From Pseudoalteromonas sp. EB27 (GTDB taxonomy: Bacteria; Pseudomonadota; Gammaproteobacteria; Enterobacterales; Alteromonadaceae): DNA of 64,000 nt. The position numbers were made by a program, and so were the translations under genes. Shown here in pieces: positions 21,804 through 30,851 of this stretch (position 1 is its first letter; every line of letters begins with the position of its first letter). Under the pieces are notes generated by a model. It did no database searches. It saw nothing but the letters and a program-made list of their open reading frames with translations, and was not told the origin of the DNA. The DNA is taken from NCBI RefSeq assembly GCF_001974875.1, contig NZ_MTQD01000007.1, forward strand, positions 155,033 through 219,032, read 5' to 3'.

Positions 21804-23471
21804 ATGAGTAATCATTACGACTATATTATTGTTGGCGCGGGTTCGGCGGGTTGTGTTTTAGCCAACCGTTTATCTGAAGATTCAAGTAACCGCGTGTTAC
21901 TACTTGAAACTGGCGGTAGCGATAAAAGTATCTTTATAAAAATGCCAACCGCGTTATCTATTCCTATGAATAGTGACAAATACGCATGGCAGTTTCATAC
22001 GCAGCCTGAGCCTCATTTAGATAACCGTGAAATGCATTGCCCACGAGGCAAAGTATTAGGCGGCTCGTCATCTATTAATGGCATGGTGTATGTACGTGGC
22101 CACGCAAAAGATTTTGACGAATGGCAGCAACACGGTGCAAACGGCTGGGATTACCAATCGTGTTTACCGTATTTTCAAAAGGCAGAAAGCTTTTACCTTG
22201 GTGAAAATACTTACCGTGGTGGCAAAGGCCCGCTTGGCGTTAATAACGGCAACGAAATGAAAAACCCGCTTTACCGCACCTTTATCAAAGCAGGTGTACA
22301 AGCCGGTTACGCTTCTACAGGTGATTATAACGCGTCGCAGCAAGAGGGTTTTGGCCCAATGCACATGACCGTAAAAGACGGCGTGCGCAGCTCTGCTTCG
22401 CGTGAGTATTTAGACCCTGTTAAATCGCGTAGTAATTTAACGATTATTACAGGTGCACTAGCACAACGCGTGATTTTAGATGGCAAGAAAGCTACTGGCA
22501 TCGAATACAAAGTTAATGGCGACGTTAAAACTGCATATGCTGCAAAAGACGTTGTATTAAGTGCAGGCCCAATCGGCTCTCCACATATTTTACAACTCTC
22601 TGGTATTGGTGACACACAAGCGCTTGAAAAAGCAGGCGTTGAAGTACAGCATCATCTACCTGGTGTTGGTCAAAACTTACAAGATCATCTTGAGTTTTAC
22701 TTTCAATACAAGTGTAAGCAACCTATCACGCTTAACGGCAAGCTAGGCATTGTTTCAAAAGGTTTGATTGGCGCGCGCTGGTTATTAACGCGTTCGGGTT
22801 TAGGTGCAACGAATCATTTTGAATCGTGTGCGTTTATTCGCTCAAAACCAGGTGTTGAATGGCCAGATATTCAGTATCACTTTTTACCAGCGGCTATGCG
22901 TTACGACGGTCGAAGCGCATTTGCAGGTCATGGTTTTCAAGTACATGTTGGTCATAACAAACCAAAAAGCCGTGGTAGTGTGACTATTGCTTCTGCAAAT
23001 CCTGAGCAACCACCAACAATTTTATTTAATTACCTTGAGCATCAAGACGATATTGAAGGCTTTAGAGCATGCGTTCGCTTAACACGCGACATAATCGAGC
23101 AAAGTGCCTTTGATGAATACCGCGATGAAGAAATTCAACCAGGTAAACATATTCAAACAGATGAAGAAATAGATGCCTTTGTACGCCAAGCCGTAGAAAG
23201 TGCCTACCACCCTTCTTGCTCATGCAAAATGGGTGAAGATGATATGGCCGTTGTTAACTCAAATACGCAAGTACATGGTATTGAAGGATTACGTGTTGTT
23301 GACTCATCTATATTCCCAACGGTTCCTAACGGAAACTTGAATGCGCCTACTATTATGGTTGCCGAAAAAGCAGCTGACATAATTTTAGGTAAAGACCCAT
23401 TACAGAAATCGGATGTGAATGTTGCCATAACAAAAAACTGGCAAGAAACACAACGTAGTACGGAGATCTAA
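21804..23471 (+). CDS. betA: Choline dehydrogenase BetA
   Basis: Membrane-associated GMC flavoprotein, 555 aa, oxidising choline to betaine aldehyde (and possibly further). The FAD-binding Rossmann motif [20 protein letters not shown] is at the N-terminus, the GMC signature [18 protein letters not shown] is near residue 80, and the catalytic His-containing [11 protein letters not shown] and the [10 protein letters not shown] motif are near the C-terminus. It lies 11 bases after betB. Length and motif set are standard. Confidence 0.95.
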   Translation: MSNHYDYIIVGAGSAGCVLANRLSEDSSNRVLLLETGGSDKSIFIKMPTALSIPMNSDKYAWQFHTQPEPHLDNREMHCPRGKVLGGSSSINGMVYVRGHAKDFDEWQQHGANGWDYQSCLPYFQKAESFYLGENTYRGGKGPLGVNNGNEMKNPLYRTFIKAGVQAGYASTGDYNASQQEGFGPMHMTVKDGVRSSASREYLDPVKSRSNLTIITGALAQRVILDGKKATGIEYKVNGDVKTAYAAKDVVLSAGPIGSPHILQLSGIGDTQALEKAGVEVQHHLPGVGQNLQDHLEFYFQYKCKQPITLNGKLGIVSKGLIGARWLLTRSGLGATNHFESCAFIRSKPGVEWPDIQYHFLPAAMRYDGRSAFAGHGFQVHVGHNKPKSRGSVTIASANPEQPPTILFNYLEHQDDIEGFRACVRLTRDIIEQSAFDEYRDEEIQPGKHIQTDEEIDAFVRQAVESAYHPSCSCKMGEDDMAVVNSNTQVHGIEGLRVVDSSIFPTVPNGNLNAPTIMVAEKAADIILGKDPLQKSDVNVAITKNWQETQRSTEI

Positions 23472-23488
23472 CTTTAGCCACATGCTCA

Positions 23489-23512
23489 GGTTTAGTCTCG
23501 TCGGGCTAAACC
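23489..23512 (+). other. Hairpin after betA, in the betA-BCCT spacer
   Basis: GGTTTAG (23489-23495) pairs with CTAAACC (23506-23512) around a 10-base loop, and a second smaller stem GTGCC/GGCAC follows at 23518-23534. No T tract follows either. They sit 18 bases after the betA stop in the 158-base spacer before the transporter gene, so they may reduce or process readthrough rather than end transcription. Confidence 0.4.
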
Positions 23513-23595
23513 AATGCGTGCCTTGCAGTGGCACACGATGTAAATAGGTTACGTTGTGTTAATGCGAGAATAAAACAATAAAATACGGAGTGCTT

Positions 23596-23646
23596 ATGAA
23601 TTATTTTTATTCATTACTGGAGGGTAACAATGACTATTTGGCTTAA
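23596..23646 (+). CDS. Possible 16-residue leader peptide overlapping the BCCT gene start
   Basis: The frame ATG...TAA encodes MNYFYSLLEGNNDYLA. CGGAG lies 5 bases before the ATG. The frame reads through the ribosome-binding site of the transporter gene (GGAGGG, 23619-23624) and stops 14 bases inside it, in another frame. This arrangement would allow translational coupling, but such a short frame could arise by chance. Confidence 0.3.
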   Translation: MNYFYSLLEGNNDYLA

Positions 23647-24847
23647 TGCAGGGATCATTTTTACCTTACTTGCCATTATCACTATTTTAATTAAATGGGG
23701 TAATGTTCGCGTAGTAGGTGTAACACCAGTTCGAACCTTTACGTTTATAGCAATACTATTTACTTCTGGCCTTGATGTTGGCCTTATCATGTTTCCTTTA
23801 ACTGAGTTTGCAGGTTATGCAGACATAAAAGCAAGCCCAGAATACGCGTTTGCAAATCCACTGGCTATTGAGTTTGGCTACTGGGGATTTTTGATCTGGG
23901 GGTTTTACTTTCTTACGTGCTTTTATTTCTGTGTAATAGAACCTAAAGTGAAATTTTTCGAAATTCCTTGGGTTAAATTTATCAATAACGTTGTAATTAT
24001 TGGTACATGTGCATTTACCGCTTATTTATTGCTTACAAACCTACCATGGTATTTACCCGAATTAGGTGATGGAACAAGTATAGTTTCTGAGTTTTATTTA
24101 ATTGTGTTTGCAGCTATCTGTTTTGCTGTGTACTCAAGTACTGATATTAAATATGTACGTATTTTAAGTATTTCTACTACGTGGTTATTTTTAGTATTAA
24201 TCGCCTTTATGTGGGCTGGCGCATTTGTGATCGGTGATAGTCAAATGTCAGCATTTACAGATAACTTAGGCTCTATTGGTACTTACTTTGCTAATATTAA
24301 TGAATTTGTTTTACCACTTAATGATTACCATGAATTTTACTTATTTTGGTGGTTCGCATGGAGCATAATGATTGGTCAATTTACATCACGCTTTGTTGGT
24401 GGACTTAAAACATACCAAGTATTGGCTGCAATGTTGATTTTCCCTTCTATTCCTATCGCAATTTGGTTTAGTGTACTTTATCACTACCACGAAGCGGGCA
24501 TTCCAACTCAAGGTATTAAAAACTTTGCTATGGTATTTGTAGGTATTGTATTTGTAATTAACTCACTCGATTCGTTAGTGCGTTTATATACAGATAACCT
24601 AAACTTTACCGTAAAGCGTTTTGGAAAAATGAAATACATAGTCGGAAACATTGTTGCTTTATCACTACTTACACTATTGTTTAAATTGGAATTTTTACAA
24701 ATTCAGTGGGTAGGTGCATTAGTTATTGGCTTGTTCTTTATCTGTGCTGCTTTTATTGGTTACAGTAAATTTAAAACAGTAACGAATATAGATAGCTCAC
24801 CAAAAGCAAACGAAATTGATTACACAAAAATTGACACAGTACACTAG
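23630..24847 (+). CDS. Short BCCT-like transporter, probable choline/betaine carrier
   Basis: A 405-aa polytopic membrane protein with about 11-12 hydrophobic segments. Two regions recall the betaine-choline-carnitine transporter family: SGLDVGLIMFPLTEF (about 46-60), in the place of the Gly-rich TM3 segment followed by x-A/T-E-P, and EFYLFWWFAWSIMIGQFTSR (235-254), in the place of the WWxAWSPFVGxFIAR signature. Typical BCCT proteins have 480-700 residues; the usual N- and C-terminal osmosensing tails are absent. A strong GGAGGG precedes the ATG. Its place between betA and a porin supports choline uptake. Membership is probable, substrate inferred. Confidence 0.75.
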   Translation: MTIWLNAGIIFTLLAIITILIKWGNVRVVGVTPVRTFTFIAILFTSGLDVGLIMFPLTEFAGYADIKASPEYAFANPLAIEFGYWGFLIWGFYFLTCFYFCVIEPKVKFFEIPWVKFINNVVIIGTCAFTAYLLLTNLPWYLPELGDGTSIVSEFYLIVFAAICFAVYSSTDIKYVRILSISTTWLFLVLIAFMWAGAFVIGDSQMSAFTDNLGSIGTYFANINEFVLPLNDYHEFYLFWWFAWSIMIGQFTSRFVGGLKTYQVLAAMLIFPSIPIAIWFSVLYHYHEAGIPTQGIKNFAMVFVGIVFVINSLDSLVRLYTDNLNFTVKRFGKMKYIVGNIVALSLLTLLFKLEFLQIQWVGALVIGLFFICAAFIGYSKFKTVTNIDSSPKANEIDYTKIDTVH

Positions 24848-24856
24848 GGATAAATA

Positions 24857-25561
24857 ATGAATAACAAACTAAAACAACTTGCAGTAGCACTACCATTTGC
24901 GCTTTTATCAACAACTGCAGCTGCTGATTGGTCAACAACAATCACTGCAGCGTCTGACTACACTTTTAATGGTGTAACACAAACAGATAGCGACCCAGCC
25001 ATTCAAGGTAGCTTGGACTATGCCTTTGACAGCGGTGTTTACGCAGGTGTGTGGGCTTCAAATGTAGATTTTGGTGACGACACTGATTTTGAACTTGATG
25101 CCTATGTAGGTAAGTATGTGCAACTTGATGAGCAATTTAGCGTTGACTACGGTATTGCTTATTACACGTACCAAGGTAATAACAGCGATGGAAACTACGC
25201 TGAAGCTTACACAAAATTTGGTTACGTAAGTGAGTACGGACAAACTGAGCTTAACTTTTGGTACAGCTGGGATTACTTTGGAACAGGCGCCGGTCATGTA
25301 ATTTCAATGGTTGCTCACACTTATGAACTAGCTCCAAACCACGCACTACGCGCAAGTTTTGATATTTCAAATTCACTTGATGGCGATAAGTTTCAGTGGG
25401 ATGGCGCTAAGGGTGATAAATCATACCACCACTATCGCTTGGCATACCAAACAAGCTACGAAGGTTTTGGTATTGAAGTGGCTGCTGAAAACACAAGCTT
25501 AGATTACGATTATGCTGATGAGCGTATCGTACTTGCTGTTTCTCGCACATTTGATCTTTAA
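24857..25561 (+). CDS. TorF-like putative outer-membrane porin (TIGR02001/Gcw_chp)
   Basis: A 234-aa protein with a signal peptide cleaved about after residue 23 (LLSTTAAA, then DWSTT), followed by alternating amphipathic beta-strands ending in the outer-membrane C-terminal pattern (VLAVSRTFDL, terminal residue Leu after Phe-Asp). SDYTFNGVTQTDSDPAIQGS is the conserved N-terminal segment of the TIGR02001 family. It lies 9 bases after the BCCT-like gene, ahead of a strong terminator, so it is the last gene of the bet unit and may let choline cross the outer membrane. That substrate is inference. Confidence 0.85.
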   Translation: MNNKLKQLAVALPFALLSTTAAADWSTTITAASDYTFNGVTQTDSDPAIQGSLDYAFDSGVYAGVWASNVDFGDDTDFELDAYVGKYVQLDEQFSVDYGIAYYTYQGNNSDGNYAEAYTKFGYVSEYGQTELNFWYSWDYFGTGAGHVISMVAHTYELAPNHALRASFDISNSLDGDKFQWDGAKGDKSYHHYRLAYQTSYEGFGIEVAAENTSLDYDYADERIVLAVSRTFDL

Positions 25562-25582
25562 TACAATTATTACTGATTAAAC

Positions 25583-25614
25583 AAAAATGCCACTCTATTT
25601 AGAGTGGCATTTTT
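25583..25614 (+). terminator. Bidirectional terminator after the bet operon
   Basis: AAAAATGCCACTCT, loop ATTT, AGAGTGGCATTTTT: a perfect 14-base-pair stem with T tracts on both strands, between the porin stop and the convergent GGDEF-EAL gene. Confidence 0.92.
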
Positions 25615-25623
25615 ATTTATAAA

Positions 25624-27534
25624 CTAACTAACAATATCCCAAGCACTTGTACCCGATGCTGAAAGGTTACTGGTGTTATTGCGTAATACTTTATTACCTA
25701 CATTAGCTGATGACTCAGGTCGGCTTACTAAATAACCCTGAACAGAACTCACACCCATTTTTTTAACAAGTTCAAACTGCCCTATTTCTTCAACGCCTTC
25801 AGCCACAATTTTAAGACCTAACTTTTTCCCTAGATCACTAATTGTATTTAATATGTCGTTGTATTTTTGGCTCTTATTAGCTTGAGATATAAACGAGCGA
25901 TCAATTTTAATAACATCTATTGGTAAATCAGCTAATGTACTTAACGAGCTAAAACCTGTACCGAAATCATCAATTGCAATGGTAATGCCCTCTTCTCTTA
26001 ATCTACTTAAGTCTTTAATTATTTTAGGGCTGGCTTTAATAAATGTAGATTCAGTAATTTCAAGCATCAGAGACGTAGCTGGTAAGCCGGTTTTTTTGAG
26101 CTTCTTCATTACCCAATCATAAATATCACGATGCTTTAATTGAATGCCCGAAACATTAACTGATATTTTCACTTTGCGCATACCTGCATTGTGCCATGCG
26201 GCCATCTGTCTACACGATTCAAGCATAATCCAATCGCCAAGCTCTAATATTAAATTAGATTCCTCTGCTATTGGAATAAATTCTGAAGGGGGGATCATAC
26301 CCTCAACTGGATGATCCCATCGGGTAAGCGCCTCAAAATAATCAATCATACAATCTTCAACATGTACAATCGGTTGAAAAGATAAGTAAAAATCTTTACA
26401 CGCGACCGCTAAACGCAGCTCTTCAAGTAAATAATGGTAACGGCGCATTTTGTTACCCATTTCTGGTGAGTAAACTTTAAATATCCCCTTACCATCGCTT
26501 TTAGCCCTATACATAGCCACGTCAGCTAATTGCAAAAGAGCCTGCGGCGTTGATGCACTTTCTGGATAAGCCGCAATACCAATGCTGGCACTAATTTTTA
26601 CTATTTTGTTACCTAGCACAAAGTCTTTTTCAAGCTCACTAAGCACGTGTTTAGCAATTTCAACAACTCTGTCGCTATCATCAAGTAACTCTATAAAAAT
26701 GGAAAATTCATCTCCTCCCAACCTCGATAAGTTTTGTTCTAATTGGTTAGCACTATTTATATTACTTAATTTATGGTGGCGTAGAACATTGGCAAGGCGA
26801 GTAGCAACTTGAACTAATATTTCATCACCAAAACTATGACCAAATGAGTCGTTTACTTGTTTAAAGCCATCAAGGTCGATAAACAGGAGTGCGCATTTGA
26901 GATCTTCTTGGTTAGCATGATTAATTTGTCTGTCGATATGTTCAATATAAGCATGGCGGTCAATTAACAGCGTCAGTTTGTCTTGGCATATACTGGTTTG
27001 TGTTTGTTTTACATAATTAGCAACATGCGTATTTAAACTATTTATAGATTGACCTAAGCTGCTTACACCCAAAGGGTTCTCAGCTGGTTTTACTTGCAAG
27101 TTAAATGCAGTTAATAAGCTATTGGCTTGAAGGTTAAGCTCTGCTATCTGATTTTTATAGTGGCGCTTTCTGCGCTCCCTACGTAAATACAAACCAGAAC
27201 CGAATACTAAAATACATAAGAGTAAAAAGTTAATAGGTGATGCAAGCGTCATTACAATTAGCTTATTTGAATCAGCTGCTACAAACTGGGTCTCAGTGGT
27301 TTTAATAAGTAAATAATCGGCAGTAGGCTGCTCAATAATATAATGGCCATTCAAAATGGGGTTATACCAAGGAGCCATTTCAAGAGTGGTATTAGTTATT
27401 TCGAAACTTCGTATATCAATACTGGTATTAAATAAATTTATACGGTTGATCTGATTCGTTAACTCTATGTTTATACAAAAACAAAATAGAATTATAATTA
27501 GAAAAATAAAACCGAGCGGTTTAAGTTTACTCAT
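25624..27534 (-). CDS. Membrane GGDEF-EAL cyclic di-GMP signalling protein
   Basis: A 636-aa protein with two hydrophobic segments (about 5-22 and 95-117) flanking a small periplasmic sensor region, then a GGDEF domain (motif RLGGDEF, 273-277) and an EAL domain (EAL at 401-403, with EITES, DDFGTGFSSL, IKIDRSFI and VAEGVE). Both catalytic motifs look intact, so diguanylate cyclase and phosphodiesterase activities are both possible. The sensor region has no family I recognise. It is monocistronic and convergent with the bet operon. Confidence 0.92.
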   Translation of the reverse strand: MSKLKPLGFIFLIIILFCFCINIELTNQINRINLFNTSIDIRSFEITNTTLEMAPWYNPILNGHYIIEQPTADYLLIKTTETQFVAADSNKLIVMTLASPINFLLLCILVFGSGLYLRRERRKRHYKNQIAELNLQANSLLTAFNLQVKPAENPLGVSSLGQSINSLNTHVANYVKQTQTSICQDKLTLLIDRHAYIEHIDRQINHANQEDLKCALLFIDLDGFKQVNDSFGHSFGDEILVQVATRLANVLRHHKLSNINSANQLEQNLSRLGGDEFSIFIELLDDSDRVVEIAKHVLSELEKDFVLGNKIVKISASIGIAAYPESASTPQALLQLADVAMYRAKSDGKGIFKVYSPEMGNKMRRYHYLLEELRLAVACKDFYLSFQPIVHVEDCMIDYFEALTRWDHPVEGMIPPSEFIPIAEESNLILELGDWIMLESCRQMAAWHNAGMRKVKISVNVSGIQLKHRDIYDWVMKKLKKTGLPATSLMLEITESTFIKASPKIIKDLSRLREEGITIAIDDFGTGFSSLSTLADLPIDVIKIDRSFISQANKSQKYNDILNTISDLGKKLGLKIVAEGVEEIGQFELVKKMGVSSVQGYLVSRPESSANVGNKVLRNNTSNLSASGTSAWDIVS

Positions 27535-27954
27535 AAAAAAAATCCATCTATTTTGCTTCTCCCATTAAACCCACCACCAAAAAACGAATTATATCGCCTG
27601 CATTTAGTACTAAGCAAGCATTGATATAATCCTAAGCCATTAGAATAACAAAAAACTGTAACAATAACGTATTAACTCACTCAATTTAATATAGTATAGG
27701 TGGGATTAACAAAAATAAACAAAAAGGTTTCAATTGTTTAAAATTTAATACATACCGTCAATAAGCTCTATAATTTTTCTTCAGCGTCAATCTAGGCCAC
27801 ACCATTACAGCCTTTAGTATCTGTCTTTGATAATCCTTTCTGACATTCCCGATGCTTTAATACAACATTTCCTAAAATTATTCTTCAACATCATGCCTTG
27901 TTAAAAAACCTAGGAATGTAACAATTATCGCAGATACAATTATTATTTTAATAT
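27535..27954. other. AT-rich intergenic region
   Basis: About 420 bases upstream of the GGDEF-EAL gene and downstream of the DUF5916 gene. It probably contains the promoter of the former. I see no reading frame with a ribosome-binding site, no strong hairpin and no repeat. Confidence 0.5.
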
Positions 27955-30204
27955 TTAAAGCTGCCATGCATAGCTAACTTTTGTAAAAAATGTACGTTGA
28001 TCTCGCTCAATATTTTTAAGAGAATCGTCTTGGTAGCCTCTATCTGAGTAACCCAAATAAAACAACGTTTGTGCATTAATTTTATATGAGTAAACAAGCT
28101 GACTACCATAGTCTTTGTTAATTTGGCTAACTTGATAAAAATAGGCGTTTTCGTCTCTATCAATGTCTTCAAATTGTAAAATTAATTTAAGAATTGAACG
28201 CATACTAAATTTATAATGAAGTCTAAAATCGACTAGGTTAGCAGTAAATACACGATCCCCTTGCGGATTATCTAATTGGCTGTAGTTATGTTTTACATCG
28301 AGTTGCCAATGGTCGTTAATGTCCCACACAACTTGGGTTTGAGTGTCAAACGCATCGCCTAGTTGCTCATTTGCATAATCAATGCGGCTAGCGTATTCAA
28401 TATATAACGAAAGCTTTAAATCTTTAGTGGGTTTAAAACCGGTGTAAATAAAACCAATATTTTGATTATAAAAATTGCCATTATAGTTTTCATAGCGATG
28501 TACTAAACCAATTTCAAAAATAGATTGTTTTTGACCTTTGAAGCTTAAAAAGCCCTCGTGTTCTTCTTCAAGTAAGTCGCCATTTTGCGCCCACGTTTTA
28601 TCCCAGTCAGCTTCGTATGACCATGAGGTAAGTAAATCAGATTCATCTCTGTACCATGTTTGTCCACCACCAAAGCCTACTTTTTCATAATCTACTTTAG
28701 CTTGATAACCTAAATCAGTGCGATAGTCCTGCCCAATATTTTCATACGATGCAAACAATTTGTAATCACGTTTATCGCGCGTAAGTTCCAGGGCATATGC
28801 TTCATCTGACTGAGTTTCAGATAGGTTATAATTTTGAATTAAAAATTCAGAGTTACGTGTATCAGCAGATGATACTTGATACAAAAGAGTGTCCGATTGA
28901 TTAAACCAGTAGCTACCGTCCACTGATAATACAGTGTTGTGATAGTCATCACTTTCTCTGTGCGTGCTTGAAATACCAATAGTACCTTGCTGACCTAAGT
29001 CATATTGATAACGCCCAGCAGCCGCATTCGTTTTTTTGTTTAGGCTTGCAAAGCCTGAGCCCTGATTCGTTGGCAGTAAAATATTACTATTATCATCATC
29101 AGCGAGCATTAAAGCATAACTATGGTCGCCCGTTTTACCGGTTAGCTTTGCACCTAAAGTAGGCTCTGCAATTGTACGTGTATATAAAAGTTCAAATAAG
29201 CTGCTTTTAAAGTAAGAAGCACCATCTAAAAAGAAAGGACGTTTTTCGGCGTAATAAATTGAGAAGGTTGTATTTACATCGAGCTCTAAAGAGTCTGTTT
29301 CTACTTGCGAAAAATCTGGATTGATCGTCGCATTTAAAACAGCGTCCTTGGTTAAACCCCAGCGCAAATCTAAGCCCACTTCGGTATCTATATCGCCATT
29401 ATCCCAATTACCCGGTAATTCAGATTTATTATCGTTACGAAGTGCAGTCAATGTAGGTGTTAATTGAATATTTTTACTCGATTCAATATCGCTAAAACCC
29501 ACTAACTTATCAAACTGACAAAGGCTACATTTTATATTTCTATCAAACCCCATATTTGATAGCTGATATAAAACATCACGTTGATAGTTTCTCATGACTG
29601 AAAAACCCCACGTTAGCTCTTTTTCATTTTCAGGAAAGCGCAGTGCCATAAAAGGAATACGCATTTCAACAACGTAACCTTGCTCGTTAATTTGTCCCGC
29701 GCTATCCCAAATAGCATTCCATGAGGTATCTGAGCTCCACCCATCGGTGTCGGTCATTCTTATATCGCCTTGTGCACCAAGGGGATTCACATGAAATTCA
29801 TAACCACTGCGTTCATCATTAAATGTATCAATAACAAGAATAACTACGTCGTCTTCCCACAGCGTATCGCGGTCACGAAGTGATGCACGAATTTGCTCAG
29901 GGTTTGGATCCTCTGCAATAAAGGCAACATATAAGTTTGTGCCATCTTCGTAAATAAAAGCATCAGTTTTTACAGGAGGTGTGCCTTTTTCGTTAGGCTC
30001 ATCTTGGTAGAGTAGAGGTATACGTGTCGCGTTTTTCCAGTGCGCTTCATCCATAACACCATCAATAGTGATATTTGAATCAATACGAGATAAGGGTACT
30101 TGCTGTTTACTAGCCGCTACATCAAGGCTTGAGAGTAATAAAACGAAACTTAAAAATAGGAAGGTAAACTTTTTTATTATAGTTATAAAGTACTGCATAA
30201 ACAT
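27955..30204 (-). CDS. DUF5916 outer-membrane protein with CBM9-like N-terminal domain
   Basis: A 749-aa exported protein. After a signal peptide (hydrophobic to about residue 28, then DVAASKQQ) comes a CBM9-like domain (about 40-215: ITIDGVMDEAHWKNATRI, VAFIAEDPNP, DDVVILVIDTFNDERSGYEF). The rest alternates short beta-strands typical of a large barrel and contains YYAEKRPFFLDGASYF, the hallmark segment of DUF5916 proteins. The C-terminus VSYAWQL fits a barrel end. A sugar or glycan interaction is suggested by the CBM9-like part only. An alternative start is Met3. It stands alone. Confidence 0.82.
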   Translation of the reverse strand: MFMQYFITIIKKFTFLFLSFVLLLSSLDVAASKQQVPLSRIDSNITIDGVMDEAHWKNATRIPLLYQDEPNEKGTPPVKTDAFIYEDGTNLYVAFIAEDPNPEQIRASLRDRDTLWEDDVVILVIDTFNDERSGYEFHVNPLGAQGDIRMTDTDGWSSDTSWNAIWDSAGQINEQGYVVEMRIPFMALRFPENEKELTWGFSVMRNYQRDVLYQLSNMGFDRNIKCSLCQFDKLVGFSDIESSKNIQLTPTLTALRNDNKSELPGNWDNGDIDTEVGLDLRWGLTKDAVLNATINPDFSQVETDSLELDVNTTFSIYYAEKRPFFLDGASYFKSSLFELLYTRTIAEPTLGAKLTGKTGDHSYALMLADDDNSNILLPTNQGSGFASLNKKTNAAAGRYQYDLGQQGTIGISSTHRESDDYHNTVLSVDGSYWFNQSDTLLYQVSSADTRNSEFLIQNYNLSETQSDEAYALELTRDKRDYKLFASYENIGQDYRTDLGYQAKVDYEKVGFGGGQTWYRDESDLLTSWSYEADWDKTWAQNGDLLEEEHEGFLSFKGQKQSIFEIGLVHRYENYNGNFYNQNIGFIYTGFKPTKDLKLSLYIEYASRIDYANEQLGDAFDTQTQVVWDINDHWQLDVKHNYSQLDNPQGDRVFTANLVDFRLHYKFSMRSILKLILQFEDIDRDENAYFYQVSQINKDYGSQLVYSYKINAQTLFYLGYSDRGYQDDSLKNIERDQRTFFTKVSYAWQL

Positions 30205-30333
30205 CCATTTAGACTGTAATTACTCATAGGGAGTAACTTAAGCTGGGGATTGTAATTTATCCAGGTACATTTGTTAATACTTTGAAATGAAAAATTAACT
30301 ATTTAATGATAAAGGAGTAACTAATGTTACCCA

Positions 30334-30657
30334 TCAAGTTTCGAGTAGTTTAAGCTTATTGTCTATGCCATTCCATACATCAGCGTCCTCTGGTGCAGGT
30401 TTAACCTCTGTAATGCGCGGCCATACCAATGCGAGTTCAGCATTTAATTCTGTGAACTCTTTTTGAGATTCTGGTAGCTCATCTTCTTGGTATATTGCAT
30501 CAGCTGAACATTCAGGGACACATAAACCGCAATCGATACAATCAATCGGGCTAATAGCTAAAAAATTAGGGCCTTCAAAAAATGCATCTGCAGGGCACAC
30601 TGATACGCAATCGGTGTACTTACATTTTATACAATTTTCGGTGACTACAAACGCCAT
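30334..30657 (-). CDS. fdxA: Seven-iron ferredoxin FdxA
   Basis: A 107-aa ferredoxin closely matching Azotobacter ferredoxin I in layout. Cysteines at 9, 12, 17, 21 and at 40, 43, 46, 50 supply one [3Fe-4S] and one [4Fe-4S] cluster ([14 protein letters not shown] and [11 protein letters not shown]). The C-terminal extension [15 protein letters not shown] is conserved in this group. It is monocistronic. Its electron partner is not indicated by the neighbours. Confidence 0.95.
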   Translation of the reverse strand: MAFVVTENCIKCKYTDCVSVCPADAFFEGPNFLAISPIDCIDCGLCVPECSADAIYQEDELPESQKEFTELNAELALVWPRITEVKPAPEDADVWNGIDNKLKLLET

Positions 30658-30851
30658 ACTATTTTAATACCTAAGATTTTAAACAACAGTTGTGGATCAT
30701 ACCCATCCACCCCAAAAATACAATAAATAAGTGCCATATCACCCTATTTTAACGTAAAATACGCGCCTTATGTTTGCACACCCATTGTGCCCTGCATTCC
30801 CTTATTGTGAGCGGTAATAATACCCCGCTATGACACCTAAAAGAGATATAA

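Noticed and set aside
30324..30353. Nine-codon frame (MLPIKFRVV) with a strong AAGGAG upstream
   Set aside because: Overlaps the end of fdxA on the other strand, is very short, and nothing follows it in frame; the Shine-Dalgarno-like match is probably chance.
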